Below are positions 45,932-48,430 of a stretch of 48,430 nt of DNA, piece after piece. Position numbers and translations under genes: made by a program. The stretch covers positions 1 through 48,430 of IMG/VR virus record IMGVR_UViG_3300008266_000093. One strand, given 5' to 3'. Under the pieces are notes generated by a model that searched no databases, had not been told where the DNA came from, and saw only the letters and a list, made by a program, of their open reading frames with translations. Numbering within the stretch: the first letter of the stretch is position 1; the number at the start of each line of letters is the position of its first letter. Source of the DNA: a virus.

Positions 45932-46156
45932 TTACTCTGGTCCAACACCACTTGAGAAGGCTCCCCAGGCCAACCCAACTGCTTCCATGGTAGATAGCTC
46001 GCCTGATGTATAGGGAAGGTGTACAACATCTCCTGGGGTGTACACAATGGGGCTCCCGCTAAAGAATACGGGACTAAAACCAAACTGGCTACGGCTTAAC
46101 TGTTCTTCTGATGTTACGTACCGTGTCTCAACCACGTCACCAAATTCAACGCTCAT
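45932..46156 (-). CDS. Hypothetical protein, 74 aa
   Basis: Small beta-rich protein (MSVEFGDVVETRYVTSEEQL, FGFSPVFFSGSPIVYTPGDV) without a recognised domain. Its start overlaps the stop of the 485-aa gene by four bases (ATGA); it may be a late virion or assembly protein. Confidence 0.65.
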   Translation of the reverse strand: MSVEFGDVVETRYVTSEEQLSRSQFGFSPVFFSGSPIVYTPGDVVHLPYTSGELSTMEAVGLAWGAFSSGVGPE

Positions 46157-47610
46157 GTGAAAGAACCATCCTTATTTTGAAGGGAAAAGTTTTCCAACCT
46201 AATAAAGCTAGTTGGAATGTTTAAAAGTTTTTGAAGCATTGGCAACATTTGTGGCGATTGTAGATTCTTGGGTGGCATATCCATGTACGACAAGCCTTTA
46301 ATAGAATTCATGTAGTTGATATTGTTTTTTACATTTGCCAGCTCCCTTGTTAAACGTTGTTCCCAGGCCACGATTCCCTCGTCCATTTCTACAGGTAAGT
46401 CAGATGGTTCAGGTAAAAGAATCCCTTCCTGGAAACGGAGGGCGTAAATGTGTTTGCAGTAACGCATCTCTTCTAACAATGGACTCCAGTAGTCACTAAA
46501 GGAGATGATCTGATTGTCCTTAGCTTTGTAGTCGACAAACGTGGAGGGGCCTTCTGATGCGCCAGGAGAACTTGTGTTCCTCAAGTAGCGGCCACCAAAC
46601 TCGCGGAATAAACCTGGGTTATCTATAGACTCAAAGGTTAGCTCAAGATTTCTATTGTTAGTAAGCTCTGTGTCAACGTTGTTGTTTACGTTGCCAAAAG
46701 AGTCGGTTAAGATTTCATGCCGACCAAATTTCAAACCCGCAGGCCTGGTATATGGGAATCTTTTTGTTGTTTGATTTTCATTGCGTTTACTAAAATCAGC
46801 GTAACTACGACGACTAAAATCTTGGCAAGTGCAGGAGTATCTACTGCCAAGAATCAAGAAACGATTAAAAGCAGGCGGCCTAGTAGCAGGGGTAACAAAA
46901 ACTCCATCAATGGTTGCCTCAAAGGATCCATTTTTCTGTAGCTTCAGGATTCCATTGTCCTGATCGATGTCTATCAAAAGGGACTGCACGTACCCATATT
47001 TGGTATCAGTAGCAGGATTGAGTGATGCCGCAGTAATAGGAATACCTTCTGCTGTTAAAACGCGATCTTCCACAACCTCGCCAATAAGAGGTTTAAGGTT
47101 GGGACCACCACCAACCCCTGGTATATATAAAGGAGGGGGAAGTGGGTTGGCCGAAGACCAACTCCCCGCAAGTTTTACATACCAGTAGTCGGCGTCTTCT
47201 GTATAAGAGTCGACGCTGGCCCTTGTTCCCGTGCTATCAAATACATTATCAAAACGAAGAAGAGCACTTACACGGCACCCTGTCCAATGAATGCCAAATT
47301 CACGGTTTGATGTAGGGAATCCTTGTAGAACACCAATAATTACTGGGTCATTACCAGGGGGCAACGAAGTTCCTGCTGGTACAGGTAGTGTGTAACGAAA
47401 AGGAAAGTTATATGATTTTTGAATACCTACTGCGACAGCAATCTCATAACCACGTCTCCATCGTGCCCAGGCAGACTCGCGGTCCATGGCAACGATAGAA
47501 TTTGGTACCGAACTCCTGGAGAATTCAGTGGTAATTGGTTTTATGGCACCCAGCTTGTAATCTGTGCGGTTGTTAAAGGTACCAAATTGACCTCCAACTT
47601 TCTGCGCCAT
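46153..47610 (-). CDS. Probable virion protein with split SWIM-like motif, 485 aa
   Basis: Soluble, beta-rich and aromatic. SRYSCTCQDFSRRSY (C260, C262) and MRYCKHIYALRF (C385, H387) together give CxC-x122-CxH, the SWIM zinc-finger signature with an unusually long insertion between its halves. SWIM fingers normally have short inserts. The surrounding sequence (RFPYTRPAGLKFGRHEILTD) resembles a conserved cyanophage structural-region protein. Location between two virion-type genes suggests a structural or assembly role; the zinc finger could mediate protein or DNA contact. Confidence 0.65.
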   Translation of the reverse strand: MAQKVGGQFGTFNNRTDYKLGAIKPITTEFSRSSVPNSIVAMDRESAWARWRRGYEIAVAVGIQKSYNFPFRYTLPVPAGTSLPPGNDPVIIGVLQGFPTSNREFGIHWTGCRVSALLRFDNVFDSTGTRASVDSYTEDADYWYVKLAGSWSSANPLPPPLYIPGVGGGPNLKPLIGEVVEDRVLTAEGIPITAASLNPATDTKYGYVQSLLIDIDQDNGILKLQKNGSFEATIDGVFVTPATRPPAFNRFLILGSRYSCTCQDFSRRSYADFSKRNENQTTKRFPYTRPAGLKFGRHEILTDSFGNVNNNVDTELTNNRNLELTFESIDNPGLFREFGGRYLRNTSSPGASEGPSTFVDYKAKDNQIISFSDYWSPLLEEMRYCKHIYALRFQEGILLPEPSDLPVEMDEGIVAWEQRLTRELANVKNNINYMNSIKGLSYMDMPPKNLQSPQMLPMLQKLLNIPTSFIRLENFSLQNKDGSFT

Positions 47611-47612
47611 TT

Positions 47613-48392
47613 TTAATAGAAACCGCCTTGTGCGTAAACGTGTGCGCCTGGGGTATAACCAGAAACGTTGGGACCGTCCGCAAATACACCAACATAAATA
47701 CGGTCGCCACGCTCTAAGTAAATACCACGGTTACGAAGAGGCACACCGTTAGCCAGATCAGTAGTATTACCTGCGGCCACAGTTGGAGCAGTTAGTTGTG
47801 GCATTACATCTGAACAATCAACACGTTGAGTGTTGGCTGGCACTTGTTTAGCGAATAAAAGTCTGTAATCTCCAGACGCAGGGATGGGGGTTGTGGTACC
47901 ACGGGTGTGATAGAACACGAAAGTAACTTCTGGCTGATTGCCATAGCTGACACCGTTGTAGTTAAAACCGCTTGAAGTGCCACCTGAATATACCAAGTTA
48001 GTATTAATTCCTGTCAGGGTAGTTGCACCGGTATATGTGTAATAACCAAAACCACTGGCAGAAGGATTGGCGAGAACACCGGTTTGAGATACAAATACTA
48101 TTTGACCACTGGTCAAAGAAATCACAGTGCCAGAAGTGCCGCTTGAGACGACGTAATCAGCATCACGATAATAATCGTTGCGGACAATACTGATCGAATC
48201 AATCACGCCACCATTATTATTATCTTCCTCCAGGGGCGCATCCATGTCCACCAAGATGGAAGGGGCCTGACCACCCTGCACAAAAATTGTATTGCCGGCC
48301 TGATTACCCACGGTTTGAGTTGTGACACGCACAGAATCAAACAGTGGGCGGTCAATCAGGAGGGGCTGCTTATTCGTAGAAGTGCTGGCCAC
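47613..48392 (-). CDS. Probable virion surface protein, 259 aa
   Basis: Beta-rich, Gly/Ser/Thr/Asn-rich sequence with low lysine (SGTSGTVISLTSGQIVFVSQ, YYTYTGATTLTGINTNLVY) and an end of PNVSGYTPGAHVYAQGGFY. This composition is typical of capsid decoration or tail-surface proteins. No family recognised. It begins 38 bases from the right edge; two bases separate its stop from the next gene. Confidence 0.65.
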   Translation of the reverse strand: MASTSTNKQPLLIDRPLFDSVRVTTQTVGNQAGNTIFVQGGQAPSILVDMDAPLEEDNNNGGVIDSISIVRNDYYRDADYVVSSGTSGTVISLTSGQIVFVSQTGVLANPSASGFGYYTYTGATTLTGINTNLVYSGGTSSGFNYNGVSYGNQPEVTFVFYHTRGTTTPIPASGDYRLLFAKQVPANTQRVDCSDVMPQLTAPTVAAGNTTDLANGVPLRNRGIYLERGDRIYVGVFADGPNVSGYTPGAHVYAQGGFY

Positions 48393-48430
48393 GTCTTTGC
48401 TTTACTTTTTTCTCATTATAAAGGACTGTT

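Noticed and set aside
1-48430. CRISPR array or insertion sequence
   Set aside because: No regularly spaced identical repeats with unique spacers outside coding repeats, and no transposase or terminal inverted repeats were seen.

Overview
The window reads as part of a tailed, double-stranded DNA cyanophage genome (or a closely related prophage contig), probably with a freshwater or coastal picocyanobacterial host. The case rests on phage genes: a family A DNA polymerase, a P4-type primase-helicase, a Gp157-like protein, an S74-terminated tail fibre and two cell-wall hydrolases. They sit beside genes that only make sense in a cyanobacterium: a high-light-inducible chlorophyll-binding protein (Hli) and an NblA-like phycobilisome degradation protein. 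An S-adenosylmethionine decarboxylase (speD), also known from cyanophages, fits the same picture. No terminase, portal or major capsid gene is visible, and the first gene is cut by the window edge, so this is only part of the genome.

Layout. 1-12.3 kb (+): a replication/early block with a Gp88-like protein, PolA, a two-OB-fold SSB, a possible DUF5895-type protein, a SWIM zinc-finger protein, Gp157 and many small unknowns, followed by a virion protein and a Dps-like ferritin-fold protein. 12.3-14.4 kb (-): an HNH endonuclease, tRNA-Pro(TGG), a second tRNA-like gene and three lysine-rich small proteins. 14.4-19.6 kb (-): a sugar-nucleotide operon (4,6-dehydratase, 3,5-epimerase, RfbH-type 3-dehydrase, SDR reductase/epimerase, GT2 glycosyltransferase) ending upstream with Hli and a small membrane protein. 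19.6-24.2 kb (+): a PD-(D/E)XK nuclease, the primase-helicase and speD, closed by a terminator. 24.2-24.5 kb: a gene-free block with two concentric inverted repeats (origin or control region candidate). 24.5-28.0 kb (+): an HNH protein, a GT4 glycosyltransferase and unknowns. 28.0-36.1 kb (-): a glucosaminidase/M15 endolysin, two glycosyltransferases, an FkbM methyltransferase and a 1388-residue tail fibre. 36.2-40.0 kb (mainly +): an HTH protein, a Dam-like protein, dCTP deaminase and a DUF3310 protein. 40.0-48.4 kb (mainly -): NblA-like, GH24 lysozyme, small basic proteins, a 1072-residue probable virion protein, an HNH / HTH / degenerate integrase cluster and further virion-type proteins.

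How it fits together. PolA, SSB, primase-helicase, nuclease and dCTP deaminase make and feed the replication fork. Hli, NblA and SpeD look like auxiliary metabolic genes that manage host light harvesting and polyamines. Three glycan modules (14-19, 25-26 and 29-31 kb) suggest that the phage decorates its virion, or the host surface, with an unusual deoxysugar. The polymerase has Tyr at the 762-equivalent position, as in T7, which argues for a lytic life style; the integrase-like gene looks degenerate. Many starts lack a Shine-Dalgarno sequence and instead follow a C/A-rich leader. All functions are read from sequence motifs by eye; no database search was run.
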